Source of the DNA: an uncultured Bradyrhizobium sp.
GTDB lineage: Bacteria > Pseudomonadota > Alphaproteobacteria > Rhizobiales > Xanthobacteraceae
Length of the DNA stretch: 50,290 bases
Reading direction: 5' to 3'
Assembly: GCF_936928535.1 (NCBI RefSeq)
Contig: NZ_CAKZHY010000077.1
Coordinates: 1 to 50,290, forward strand
Made by a program: the position numbers and the translations under genes. The notes under the pieces are model-generated. The model was not told where the DNA came from. It worked only from the letters and a program-made list of their open reading frames with translations, and did not search any database. Positions 1 through 10,947 of this stretch are shown here, in pieces; positions within the stretch are counted from its first letter, which is position 1, and the number at the start of each line of letters is the position of its first letter.

Positions 1-4
1 GAAC

Positions 5-50
5 CCCTCATCCGGCGCTTCGCGCCACCTTCTCCCACAAGGGGAGAAGG
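5..50. repeat. Short intergenic repeat with two hairpins
   Basis: Compound inverted repeat just beyond the 3' end of pobA. A short GGCGC/GCGCC hairpin is followed by a nine-base-pair stem (28-36 pairing with 42-50) around a small loop. Elements of this form recur between genes in Bradyrhizobium-like genomes; that is from general knowledge, not from a search. It may also help end the pobA transcript. Confidence 0.6.
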
Positions 51-72
51 AAAGAGATCGACGTTTTCCGAT

Positions 73-2198
<2,126 letters not shown>

Positions 2199-2237
2199 CG
2201 CGCCCTCTTGCAAACCATTCAACCAAGAAGCACCCCG

Positions 2238-2627
2238 TTACTGATGCGCCGTCTCCCGCCCGGGCTCCGCGGGCATATCCTCCGGGTGCCTCCTTTCGTA
2301 GTGAAGGAAGAGATCCAGCAGTGCCAGAAGCACGATGGCGATCCCGAAGCCGATGCTCAGATGCATCGCCCGCGTGTGCGGGAATCCGAGCAGCCAGGGC
2401 GAGGCGATGAGCCAGACGCCCATCAGGACGTTGATCCATTCCTCCCAATCCCTGTAAGCGATGATGGCTGCCAGCGAAAGCACGACAATGATCGCGCTGG
2501 TGATCCACAGGTCGATCTTGCCCTGGCTGTTGGTCAGCTTGAACAGCCACGGTGATAAGAAGAGGACGGCGGCGAGAAACAGATTATAGACGTCAGGGGC
2601 AGTTTCGCGTTCTTGCAGCTTGCTCAT
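2238..2627 (-). CDS. SPW-repeat membrane protein
   Basis: Small integral membrane protein of 129 residues with two copies of the signature that names the SPW family: LSPWLFKL near residue 25 and ASPWLLGF near residue 75. Each lies in a hydrophobic hairpin, giving about four membrane segments in all, followed by a charged C-terminal tail (ERRHPEDMPAEPGRE). The biochemical function of the family is unknown. It stands alone between the PobR-like regulator, with which it is convergent, and the GlxA-like regulator gene. Nothing links it to aromatic degradation apart from position. Confidence 0.85.
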   Translation of the reverse strand: MSKLQERETAPDVYNLFLAAVLFLSPWLFKLTNSQGKIDLWITSAIIVVLSLAAIIAYRDWEEWINVLMGVWLIASPWLLGFPHTRAMHLSIGFGIAIVLLALLDLFLHYERRHPEDMPAEPGRETAHQ

Positions 2628-2721
2628 GGCAAACCCTCCGCGAGGGACCTGCCGAAGAAAACATCGTCAGACGATATAGTTCCTATTCAGAAGAGTTCGT
2701 TCGGCTAGACTTTAGTCCTGA

Positions 2722-3735
2722 TCACGAACCGAAGCGACGACGATAGTCCTGCGGCGCGGTGGCCAGCACGCGCAAAAAGCTGCGGCGCATGGTCTCCTCG
2801 GAGCCGAAGCCGCAACGCTTGGATATCCGCTTCACGGGCAAGCGTGTCTCCGAGAGCATTCGCCGCGCAGCCTCCACCCGCAGCCGCTCGATCGCGCGAA
2901 GCGGCGTCAGTCCGGTGGCCTTGGCATAATGTCGGCTGAAGCTGCGCTCGCTCATGCCGGCCTCGCGCGCCAGGCTGGACAGCGAAAGGTCGCCGGTGAG
3001 ATGCTTGCAGATCCATTGATGCAGCGCGCCGAACTCGTCCTCGGCCGATTGCAGCGACAGCGCCTCGCTGAACTGCGCCTGCCCGCCCGGCCGCTTGAGA
3101 AAGACAACGAGATAACGTGCCACCGCGAGCGCAATGGTGCGACCGAGATCCTCCTCCACCAGGGCCAGTGCCAGATCGATTCCGGCGGTCACGCCTGCCG
3201 AGGTCCAGATCGCGCCATCGCGCACGAAGATCGGATCGGGCTCGACACGCACGGCGGGAAAGCGCTTCGCGAGTTCGGCGCAATATGACCAATGGGTGAC
3301 CGCGCGCCGTCCGTCGAGTGCGCCCGACGCACCCAGCAGAAATGCGCCGGTGCAGACCGATGCCACGCGCCGCGCCTTCTTCACGCGTTGCCGCAGCCAG
3401 TCCAGCAGCGCCGGATCGGAGGCGGCGGCATCGACGCCCGGACCACCTGCGACAACCAATGTATCCGGCCCGCTGCTCCGCGACAGCGGCCCCGTCGCGA
3501 TCTCGAGTCCTGACGATGCCGTCACGCGCGCGCGATCTTTCGCGACCACGCGGAGGATATAGGGCGGCGCTCCGCCCGCCTCCACGATCTGCTCATTGGC
3601 AGTCGCGAACACCTGGAGAGGCCCTGTCACGTCGAGGAGCTGTACCGCTGGATAGGCCAGCACCTCGATTACGCGTGCAGAACCCCGCCCAGCACGTGAC
3701 ATCGAACTTGGCGAGATCAGAGGGGTCTTTGGCAT
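2722..3735 (-). CDS. GlxA-family regulator (DJ-1/PfpI plus AraC HTH)
   Basis: Transcription regulator with an N-terminal DJ-1/PfpI-type domain and a C-terminal AraC HTH. The first 180 residues hold the glutamine-amidotransferase-like fold, including the elbow SVCTGAFLLGASGALDGRRAVTHW with its candidate Cys. The last 100 residues carry the HTH pair (SSLAREAGMSERSFSRHYAKATGLTP, then ISKRCGFGSEETMRRSF). Several starts are possible: ATG at 3807, 3735 or 3702. I use 3735 because 3807 would run into the divergent promoter; 3702 is nearly as good. Family members respond to small amino or amide compounds. The target here may be the divergent NTF2-like gene 86 bases away. Confidence 0.88.
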   Translation of the reverse strand: MPKTPLISPSSMSRAGRGSARVIEVLAYPAVQLLDVTGPLQVFATANEQIVEAGGAPPYILRVVAKDRARVTASSGLEIATGPLSRSSGPDTLVVAGGPGVDAAASDPALLDWLRQRVKKARRVASVCTGAFLLGASGALDGRRAVTHWSYCAELAKRFPAVRVEPDPIFVRDGAIWTSAGVTAGIDLALALVEEDLGRTIALAVARYLVVFLKRPGGQAQFSEALSLQSAEDEFGALHQWICKHLTGDLSLSSLAREAGMSERSFSRHYAKATGLTPLRAIERLRVEAARRMLSETRLPVKRISKRCGFGSEETMRRSFLRVLATAPQDYRRRFGS

Positions 3736-3821
3736 TTGCGCCAAAGCGTGCCCGGTTATGTTGCCGCTGTCCAGCCTCGAATGGCGAGGTTCTCCATTCG
3801 ACGGCACTGCAAGGAGAGACC

Positions 3822-4211
3822 ATGACCACCAAAACCTTCACCAAGACTGCGCCGCCGGCATGGCTGCTCGCCATGTGGAAGGAAATCGACGACAAGACCT
3901 TTGGCAAGGGTTTTGACTGTTTCGCCGAAGATGCCGTCTGCAATCTCGGCGTCGCGGACTGGCACGGCCGCGAGGCGATCCGCAACAACCTTCGGCAGTT
4001 CATCGATCGCGGTTTTACGGCGCTCCACGACGTCGTCGAGTTCTGGGATAGTCCCGAGTTGAAGGTCTTCCACGGCAAGGTCGCGATGCGCTTCGACGAT
4101 CCCGGTATCGCGCCGGTGCGGCCCACGATGGTCCATTTCTTTTATATGGACGAAAACGATCGCACCAAGGTCAAGCACTGGATCGGCGCGGTGGGACCGA
4201 CCGGCTTCTAG
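3822..4211 (+). CDS. NTF2/SnoaL-like protein
   Basis: Cytoplasmic protein of 129 residues with the pattern of the NTF2-like alpha+beta cone fold: an N-terminal helix with WKEID, then FAEDAVCNLGVADWHGREAI, FIDRGFTALHDVVEFW and a closing strand MVHFFYMDENDRTKVKHWIG. Members include small isomerases, cyclases and binding proteins, so sequence alone does not give the reaction. The ATG at 3822 has a strong AAGGAGAG ribosome site five bases upstream. It is divergent from the GlxA-like regulator and convergent with pcaG, with a bidirectional hairpin after its stop, so it is probably a single-gene unit controlled by that regulator. Confidence 0.85.
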   Translation: MTTKTFTKTAPPAWLLAMWKEIDDKTFGKGFDCFAEDAVCNLGVADWHGREAIRNNLRQFIDRGFTALHDVVEFWDSPELKVFHGKVAMRFDDPGIAPVRPTMVHFFYMDENDRTKVKHWIGAVGPTGF

Positions 4212-4230
4212 GGATCGCAACAACAGAAAC

Positions 4231-4252
4231 GGCCCCACCTTCGGATGGGGCC
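4231..4252. terminator. Bidirectional hairpin between NTF2-like gene and pcaG
   Basis: A seven-base-pair stem (GGCCCCA pairing with TGGGGCC) lies between two convergent genes. On the minus strand it is followed by a T-rich run (GTTTCTGTTGTT), which suits a rho-independent terminator for pcaHG. The plus-strand tail is less T-rich. Confidence 0.6.
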
Positions 4253-4275
4253 GCTCCACCTTTGAACAGGATCAA

Positions 4276-4902
4276 TCAGACGTCGAAGAACACCGTCTCG
4301 TCCGGGCCCTGCAAATTGATCGTGAAGGAATAGACGGTCTTGCCGGCGCGCTCGCTGCGCGTGGCGATCAGGGTCTTGCGACGCACCGGCGGCTCGACCA
4401 GGGTGAGCACGGGATCGGCGGTGTTGGCGGCTTCCTCGTCGGAGAAATAGAGCCGCGTGTTGAGGCCGATATTGATGCCGCGCGCGACGATCCAGACATT
4501 GACATGCGGCGCGCATTTGCGCCCTGCCCCGTCGACGATCGCGCCCGGCTTGATGGTCTCGAAGGTCACCAGCCCACTCTCGAAATCGGAGCCGCCGCGG
4601 CCCCAGCCGCGGAAATCCTGGTCCCGCGCGCCGGCGGAGCGATCGGCCGGGTGATTATAGCAGCCGGCCGCGTTGGCCTGCCAGATCTCGAGCAGCACGT
4701 CGCGCAGCGGCGAGCCGCTGCCGTCGAGCACCTTGCCTTCCAGCACGATGCGGTCGCCCTTGGTGTTCGGCGTCACCAGCACGTTGGAAAAGTTCTTCTC
4801 GAAGATATCGAAGCCCGCCATGGCCGGGATCAGGCCGATATGGACGTAGGGCCCTGCGGTCTGCGAGGCGGTTTCCTTGAGATAGTTGAGCGGCTGCGGC
4901 AT
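4276..4902 (-). CDS. pcaG: Protocatechuate 3,4-dioxygenase alpha subunit
   Basis: Structural alpha subunit of the Fe(III) intradiol dioxygenase that opens protocatechuate to 3-carboxy-cis,cis-muconate. The 208 residues match the family. The beta-sandwich core shows VLEGKVLDGSGSPLRDVLLEIWQANAAG, the signature shared with pcaH, and PHVNVWIVARGINIG. As expected for an alpha chain, the Tyr/His iron ligands of PcaH are not conserved. The start at 4902 gives MPQPLNYLKETASQTAGPYVHIG, the normal N-terminus. It lies only four bases after the pcaH stop, so the two are surely co-transcribed and probably translationally coupled. Confidence 0.96.
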   Translation of the reverse strand: MPQPLNYLKETASQTAGPYVHIGLIPAMAGFDIFEKNFSNVLVTPNTKGDRIVLEGKVLDGSGSPLRDVLLEIWQANAAGCYNHPADRSAGARDQDFRGWGRGGSDFESGLVTFETIKPGAIVDGAGRKCAPHVNVWIVARGINIGLNTRLYFSDEEAANTADPVLTLVEPPVRRKTLIATRSERAGKTVYSFTINLQGPDETVFFDV

Positions 4903-4906
4903 GTGC

Positions 4907-5764
<858 letters not shown>

Positions 5765-5787
5765 TCAAGATAAATAGATCGGTTATA

Positions 5788-6720
5788 ATGAATTACATGA
5801 ACAAAATCGATCATTTGGCCCTCGACGGTCACGCCCTCGAACTTTTCCTCGCGGTGCTGGAAGAGGGTTCGGTGACAGCAGCCGCGACACGCCTCGGCCT
5901 GACGCAATCGGCCGTCAGTCACGGCCTGAACAAGCTGCGGCGGATCGTCGGCGATCCCTTGTTCGCAAAATCCGGCCGCGGCATCGTCGCCACCGCCCAT
6001 GCCCAAGCCCTGGCCGTCAAGGCGCGCGCGCTGATCGACGAAATGCGCAGCTTCGCCGGCGGCGTCACCTTCGAGCCGGCAAGCGCGCAGCTTTCGCTGA
6101 CGATCGCCGCCAATGATTTCCAGCGCGACCTACTGCTGCCACGCTTCTTCGACCATGTTGCCGCGCAGGTGAAGAATCTGAACCTGCGCGTGATCCCGTC
6201 GCAATCGCCCTCACCCGCGATGCTGCGCGAAAATCGCTGCGACCTGTTGATTACCCCACTGCCGCCGTCCGGCATCGACATCGTGCAGAAGCGGCTCTTG
6301 AGCGATCACTACGTCTGCTACTTCGATCCCAAGGCGCGCGCCGCACCGTCGGACCGAAGCGCCTATCTCGCGGCGCGACACATCACCGTGGTCTATACCG
6401 ACAATGAGCGGCTCGACTTCGACCGCCGGCTCGCCGCGAACGGCTTCCACCGCGACATCGCCATCTCGGTGCCGAGCTTCTCCGGCGTGCCGTCGTTCCT
6501 GCGCGGGACGCAGATGCTGGCGAGCATGCCGAGCCTGCTGGCATCCGGCGTGATGCGCGGCTTCGCGCAGACGCGGATTCCGCTGGCCTCACGCACGCGC
6601 ACGCTGGCCGAGCTTCCGATGTTCATGGTCTGGCACCAGCGCTACCAGAAAGACCCGGCGCATCGCTGGGTCAGGAGCCAGCTCGAGATCGTCGCAGCCA
6701 CGACCGCCGGCGGCGGCTAA
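5788..6720 (+). CDS. LysR-family regulator of pcaHG
   Basis: LysR-type activator of about 310 residues. The N-terminal winged HTH is clear: LELFLAVLEEGSVTAAATRLGLTQSAVSHGLNKLRRIVGDPLFAKSGRG. An inducer-binding domain of two periplasmic-binding-like lobes fills the rest. Divergent orientation to pcaHG suggests it controls them, probably in response to protocatechuate or a ring-cleavage product. The start is uncertain: ATG at 5749, 5788 or 5797 are all in frame and none has a good ribosome site. A TATAAT at 5783-5788 could be the -10 box, which would favour 5797. The sequence does not obviously show the classical PcaQ neighbourhood (pcaDCHGB). Confidence 0.88.
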   Translation: MNYMNKIDHLALDGHALELFLAVLEEGSVTAAATRLGLTQSAVSHGLNKLRRIVGDPLFAKSGRGIVATAHAQALAVKARALIDEMRSFAGGVTFEPASAQLSLTIAANDFQRDLLLPRFFDHVAAQVKNLNLRVIPSQSPSPAMLRENRCDLLITPLPPSGIDIVQKRLLSDHYVCYFDPKARAAPSDRSAYLAARHITVVYTDNERLDFDRRLAANGFHRDIAISVPSFSGVPSFLRGTQMLASMPSLLASGVMRGFAQTRIPLASRTRTLAELPMFMVWHQRYQKDPAHRWVRSQLEIVAATTAGGG

Positions 6721-6739
6721 TTCTCTGCTGCTGCGGCGG

Positions 6740-6756
6740 TGAGGGCCTATCCCTCA
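6740..6756. terminator. Small hairpin after lysR
   Basis: A six-base-pair stem TGAGGG/CCCTCA with a five-base loop follows the LysR stop codon. There is no clear T tract, so it is a weak terminator candidate. Confidence 0.3.
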
Positions 6757-6801
6757 GCAAACCCACTGGTTGCGCGCGAGCGGCCACGCTAGAATTCGGT
6801 C

Positions 6802-8106
6802 ATGACAGTGACCGATATTGCAAGCCGAACCTACAATCACAGCTGGCGGCTGGATCCCATCATCCGCAGCCTGCTGGATACCGATTTCTATAAGCTGTTG
6901 ATGTTACAAATGATTCGGGAATCCTATCCGGATCAGCAAGTCACGTTCTCGGTCATCAACCGTTCGCGCCATGTGCGGCTTGCCGAGACCATCGATGAGA
7001 GCGAGCTGCGCGCCCAGCTCGACCATGCCCGCACCATCCGCTTCACCAAGAAGGAGCTGATCTGGCTTGCCGGTAACACCTTCTATGGCAAGACCCACAT
7101 GTTCTCGGCGGATTTCATCCGCTGGCTCGCCGAATTTCGCCTTCCCGAATACGAGCTGCGCAAGGTCGAGGGCCAGTACGAGCTGCACTTCCACGGCCCG
7201 TGGACCCACACCTCGATGTGGGAGATTCCGGCCCTCGCCATCCTCAACGAATTGCGCTCGCGGGCTGCGATGAAGGGCCGCGGCCGCTTCGAGCTCGACG
7301 TGCTCTATGCCCGCGCCAAGGCCAAGCTGTGGACCAAGGTGGAGCGGCTGCGCAAGCTGGAGAATTTGCGGCTGTCCGACTTCGGCACCCGCCGCCGCCA
7401 CGGTTTTCTCTGGCAGCGCTGGTGCGTGGAAGCGGTGAAGGAAGGGCTGGGACCGTCCTTCATCGGTACGTCCAACGTCCTGCTGGCGATGGACAACGAT
7501 CTCGAAGCGATCGGCACCAATGCACACGAGCTGCCGATGGTCGCGGCCGCGCTCGCCAAGGACGACGAGGAATTGCGCTGGGCGCCCTATCGCATCCTCG
7601 ATCAGTGGCGCCAGACCTATGGCGGCAATCTCCTGATCGCCCTGCCGGACGCTTTCGGCACCAAAGCCTTCCTGCGCGATGCGCCGGAATGGGTTGCCGA
7701 CTGGACCGGCTTCCGCCCCGACAGTGCGCCGCCGATCCAGGCCGGCGAGGAGATCGTCGCGTGGTGGCAGAAGAAGGGCCGCAATCCCAAGGACAAGCTA
7801 CTCGTCTTCTCCGATGCGATGGACGTCGGCTCGATCGAGGAGACCTATCACCACTTCGCCGGTCGCGTGCGGCTCTCGTTCGGCTGGGGCACCAACCTCA
7901 CCAACGACTTCGTCGGCTGTGCGCCGGACGGCTCGTTCAACCTCGATCCGATTTCGCTGGTCTGCAAGGTGTCGTCGGTCGACGGGCGTCCGGCCGTCAA
8001 GCTCTCCGACAATCCGGAGAAGGCGACCGGAATGCCCTCCGAGATCGAGCGCTATTTGCGCGTGTTCGGCGATGCCGGGCGCGTGCGTCAGCCGGTGCTG
8101 GTCTAG
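6802..8106 (+). CDS. pncB: Nicotinate phosphoribosyltransferase
   Basis: Enzyme of the Preiss-Handler NAD salvage route: nicotinate plus PRPP plus ATP gives nicotinate mononucleotide. The 434 residues match bacterial PncB. Recognisable segments are the N-terminal [15 protein letters not shown], the central [15 protein letters not shown] containing the autophosphorylated-His region (RRRHGF), [10 protein letters not shown], and the C-terminal [10 protein letters not shown] phosphate-binding loop. It is cytoplasmic and monocistronic here. A NicC-like nicotinate-catabolic enzyme occurs 23 kb away but is not obviously linked. ATG at 6802 is the only sensible start. Confidence 0.97.
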   Translation: MTVTDIASRTYNHSWRLDPIIRSLLDTDFYKLLMLQMIRESYPDQQVTFSVINRSRHVRLAETIDESELRAQLDHARTIRFTKKELIWLAGNTFYGKTHMFSADFIRWLAEFRLPEYELRKVEGQYELHFHGPWTHTSMWEIPALAILNELRSRAAMKGRGRFELDVLYARAKAKLWTKVERLRKLENLRLSDFGTRRRHGFLWQRWCVEAVKEGLGPSFIGTSNVLLAMDNDLEAIGTNAHELPMVAAALAKDDEELRWAPYRILDQWRQTYGGNLLIALPDAFGTKAFLRDAPEWVADWTGFRPDSAPPIQAGEEIVAWWQKKGRNPKDKLLVFSDAMDVGSIEETYHHFAGRVRLSFGWGTNLTNDFVGCAPDGSFNLDPISLVCKVSSVDGRPAVKLSDNPEKATGMPSEIERYLRVFGDAGRVRQPVLV

Positions 8107-8341
8107 CGATCGGCCAAATCTCTCAAGCGAGTAAATCGCAAAGGCCGGATTCGGCGGGATCGGCTGCGCCGATGCCGCGAGGTTCCGGCTCCGTCGCATT
8201 TGCCATATCGGTTTCACAACGCCTTCACCCTGCGAGATGGTCTTGGGACTTTTTCGGGGTGCACTAGGCAGCGTTCTCGCGTAATCGGCGTTGTCGGCGG
8301 AACGCTCCGCTGGGGTCGTTGAGTGATTTGGGGAACGCAGG

Positions 8342-9649
8342 GTGTTTCGCAGAACCGCAACGTCGGCGAAGGAACGCAGCTTCCTTCACGTCATCAAGCT
8401 CGTCTCGCCATTCGTCATGGTCGTCGTGCTCCAGGCGACCATTGCCGGATTCAGTTTGGAGGTGATGTCGTCGGTTCGCGCCTATGTCGCGGGTGAGGCG
8501 GTGTGGTCGCGCTCGCAGAAGAACGCCGTCTATTTCCTCACTCTTTATCTGCATTCGGGCGAAGCCAGCCAGTTTGCGCGGTATCAGTCCTCGATCGCCG
8601 TCCCGATCGGCGACGAATATGCAAGGTGGGCCCTCGAACGCGATCCGGTCGACGTCGAGACCGCCCGTATCGGCCTTCTGCAGGGCGGCAACCATCCGGA
8701 CGACGTTCCGGGCATGATCTGGTTGTTCCGTAATTTCAGCGGCATCAACTTCTTTCAGGAGGCGATCCGGGAGTGGGCTGCCACCGATCCGATGCTGCTG
8801 GAGCTTAGCATCTTCAGTGAAGTGATCCGGAACGACCTGAAGGACGGCCCTGTCCGCAGCCCCGATCGCCTGCAATTCCTGTCGTCGCGGCTTTCGGAAC
8901 TGAACAGGCAGTTCACCGGACATGCCGAGCGGTTCTCGACCGCCCTCGGCGAAGGCTCTCGCACCATCAAGGTGACGCTGACCGGCGTCAATATCATCAC
9001 CGCCGCAGCACTGATCCTGCTTCTGATCTGGCATACGCGGCGACTGGTGTTGCAACGGCAGGCATTCGAGGATGCCTTGCACGCGGAGAAGGAACGCCTG
9101 GCCTATCAGGCGTCGCATGACTGGCTCACGGGCCTCTCCAACCGCCGCGCCTTCGAGGCACGGCTGCAACGCGAACTCGACGACAACGCGGCGGGTCTGC
9201 TCAGTCTGATCCTGCTCGACCTCGATCAGTTCAAGAGCGTCAACGACAGCTGCGGCCACCTCGCCGGCGACCGGCTGCTGTGTCAGGTCGCGCACCTGTT
9301 GCAGCAGGATCGGCGGCCGCGCGATCTGGTCGCCCGACTCGGCGGCGATGAATTCGCTCTGATCCTGCCGCGATGTGCGCCCTATGACGCGGTCGACATC
9401 GCCGAGCGGCTGCGGCGGTCGCTCGAGCTGTTCAACTTCTCCTGGGAGGATCGCTGCTTCGCGGTGACCGGCAGCATTGGCGTCACCTGCATCACCGAAC
9501 GCGACACGACGCTCGAAGAGGCGATGCGTCGGGCCGATGCCGCCTGCTATCGCGCCAAGGACAAGGGACGCAATCGGGTTCAGTTTGACAATGGGAAGGC
9601 GGATGTCGTCCTCGTCGCCGCGCGGCCACGTGAAGCGGCACGCGCGTGA
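8342..9649 (+). CDS. Membrane-anchored diguanylate cyclase (GGDEF)
   Basis: Inner-membrane protein of 435 residues that should make cyclic di-GMP. A first membrane helix (about residues 20-40) precedes a periplasmic sensor region of about 170 residues with no recognisable domain. A second helix near residues 218-238 (IITAAALILLLIW) leads into a C-terminal GGDEF domain. The active-site motif GGDEF is intact at residues 334-338. An RPRD at 325-328 sits exactly five residues ahead, so the product-inhibition I-site is also present. The start is a GTG. No EAL domain follows, so it is a synthase rather than a bifunctional enzyme. The signal is unknown. Confidence 0.93.
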   Translation: MFRRTATSAKERSFLHVIKLVSPFVMVVVLQATIAGFSLEVMSSVRAYVAGEAVWSRSQKNAVYFLTLYLHSGEASQFARYQSSIAVPIGDEYARWALERDPVDVETARIGLLQGGNHPDDVPGMIWLFRNFSGINFFQEAIREWAATDPMLLELSIFSEVIRNDLKDGPVRSPDRLQFLSSRLSELNRQFTGHAERFSTALGEGSRTIKVTLTGVNIITAAALILLLIWHTRRLVLQRQAFEDALHAEKERLAYQASHDWLTGLSNRRAFEARLQRELDDNAAGLLSLILLDLDQFKSVNDSCGHLAGDRLLCQVAHLLQQDRRPRDLVARLGGDEFALILPRCAPYDAVDIAERLRRSLELFNFSWEDRCFAVTGSIGVTCITERDTTLEEAMRRADAACYRAKDKGRNRVQFDNGKADVVLVAARPREAARA

Positions 9650-9657
9650 CGATCGCC

Positions 9658-10293
9658 CTATCGTGCCGGCAAGACTCCAAGACCCACAAGATGCGCGTCG
9701 AGGAACTGTGTGACCTGCTGGCGCAGCAGCTGCGGCGGCACAGCGACCATACGCTCTTCGAGGCCGAGCGAGATGATGCCGTGGACGGCCGAAAACAGCG
9801 TGCGCGACAGTAGCGCGATCTTCACGTCGTCCGCATTCGGCAGCACACGCACCAGAGGTGAATGCATCAGCGCGAAGGCGTCCATCACCATCTGAAGGAT
9901 GTCATCGGGATACGGACGGTCGTCCTCCATGCGATGCTCGAACAGCGAGCGCAGCAGATTGGCGTTTTCAGTGAAGAAATCGAGATAGGTCTCGGCCAAT
10001 CCATAGAGTTGGCGCACCGGATCCCCGGAGGGAACCGAGACAAGCCGCGCCGTAAGCGCCTGAACCGTCTCCCGGTTGACGGTCAGGATGACCCCGTCGA
10101 AGTCGTCGAACTCGTTATAAACACTGCCGACGGAGCAGCCGACGGCGTCCGCAACGTCCCGAACCTTCAACGATCTCAGACCTTTAGAGGCAATAATGCC
10201 GCGGGCGATCTCCAGGATCTGGAGCCGCCGGCGATTTTTTTTCTGATCTCGCAGCGATTCTTCTTGAACAATGTTCATTTTCAAGCTACTCAT
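9658..10293 (-). CDS. TetR-family regulator
   Basis: TetR/AcrR-type repressor of about 211 residues. The N-terminal HTH reads ILEIARGIIASKGLRSLKVRDVADAVGCSVGSVYNEFDDFDGVI, and the remainder is an all-helical ligand and dimer domain. ATG at 10293 and ATG at 10278 are both possible starts. Two identical 13-bp palindromes bracket them, one within the first codons, which strongly suggests autorepression. The divergent small gene at 10330 and perhaps the lysophospholipid enzyme after it would be the targets. The long open frame upstream to 10578 is discounted because it overlaps the divergent gene. Confidence 0.9.
   Translation of the reverse strand: MSSLKMNIVQEESLRDQKKNRRRLQILEIARGIIASKGLRSLKVRDVADAVGCSVGSVYNEFDDFDGVILTVNRETVQALTARLVSVPSGDPVRQLYGLAETYLDFFTENANLLRSLFEHRMEDDRPYPDDILQMVMDAFALMHSPLVRVLPNADDVKIALLSRTLFSAVHGIISLGLEERMVAVPPQLLRQQVTQFLDAHLVGLGVLPAR
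10265..10277. promoter_or_regulatory. TetR operator copy 1
   Basis: TGAACAATGTTCA, a perfect 13-base palindrome with a single central base. It overlaps the first codons of the TetR gene and lies 30 bases, centre to centre, from an identical second copy. Identity and spacing near three helical turns suggest binding of two repressor dimers on one DNA face. Confidence 0.75.
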
Positions 10294-10294
10294 G

Positions 10295-10307
10295 TGAACA
10301 ATGTTCA
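10295..10307. promoter_or_regulatory. TetR operator copy 2
   Basis: Second exact copy of TGAACAATGTTCA, located between the TetR start codon and the divergent small gene that begins at 10330. It is placed to control both divergent promoters. Confidence 0.75.
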
Positions 10308-10329
10308 ATTTAACCCGGAGACCTGCAAA

Positions 10330-10587
10330 ATGCAAACCCTCGCTGTTGATATTGCCTCCTCCTTCGTCGATGACGCCGCAGCCCTGGTCAGCGGCTTCGG
10401 CCGTGCTGCCCTGCGGCTCGCAATGGCGCCGATCGATCGGATTGCAAATGCTTGCGACATCGCCGGCGTGCTCGCCGAGCGCCGCGCGACCTTCCTGATG
10501 TGGCGGACCAACCGCGCCCGCTACGGCCGCCGCGTCAGCCTGCTTGGCCGCCTCAACCCGTTTCGCCATCTGGCTCATCTCACCTGA
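10330..10587 (+). CDS. Small conserved-looking protein under TetR control
   Basis: An 85-residue protein I do not recognise. It begins MQTLAVDIASSFVDD, is amphipathic and alanine-rich in its first 50 residues, and ends with a basic stretch (MWRTNRARYGRRVSLLGRLNPFRHL). There are no Cys pairs and no signal peptide. Support comes from an ATG with a CGGAG ribosome site eight bases upstream, placement 22 bases after a TetR operator, and divergence from the regulator gene. Such partners are often the main regulated gene of a local TetR. The basic tail could contact nucleic acid or membrane phospholipid, but that is speculation. Confidence 0.6.
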   Translation: MQTLAVDIASSFVDDAAALVSGFGRAALRLAMAPIDRIANACDIAGVLAERRATFLMWRTNRARYGRRVSLLGRLNPFRHLAHLT

Positions 10588-10947
10588 AGGAGAGGCCGAT
10601 GCGCATGCAGGTCCACTCGAATGCGAGCGCCCATCGCAACAAAGGACTTACTATGTCCGGACAATGCCGGCCGACCCGGCGAAAGTCAGGGATGCCGTTC
10701 AGCTTTTCCTTATCGGGCCCGGCGATATCCCCATAATCGCGGCATTTCCGCCCGAAGCTGCGGCCGCGACCGGATATTTGCGAACCTAACGAGACAGACT
10801 GGAGACCAACAGGATCGGAGGGACCGAGGGGGACACAACAGGCCGGCAAGCATCCTCGCCTGCATTCGCTCCCCCACACCCTTCCGGTCGTGATGTTTCA
10901 CCCACAACGTAACAACCTCAGGCTGCCTTTCCAAAACAGGACTCGTC
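10588..10947. other. Intergenic region before the acyltransferase gene
   Basis: 360 bases without a convincing gene. A 45-codon frame (10599-10736) has a very good AAGGAGAG site but an unremarkable basic sequence; a second short frame (ending 10789) contains a protein-like stretch beginning MPADPAKVRDAVQLF without a ribosome site. Either may be a remnant. The promoter of the 10948 gene must lie here unless it is read through from 10330. Confidence 0.4.

Noticed and set aside
9862..10329. Upstream part of the plus-strand frame that contains the 85-residue gene
   Set aside because: Antisense to the TetR gene. Only the part after the ATG at 10330 has a ribosome site and is free of overlap.
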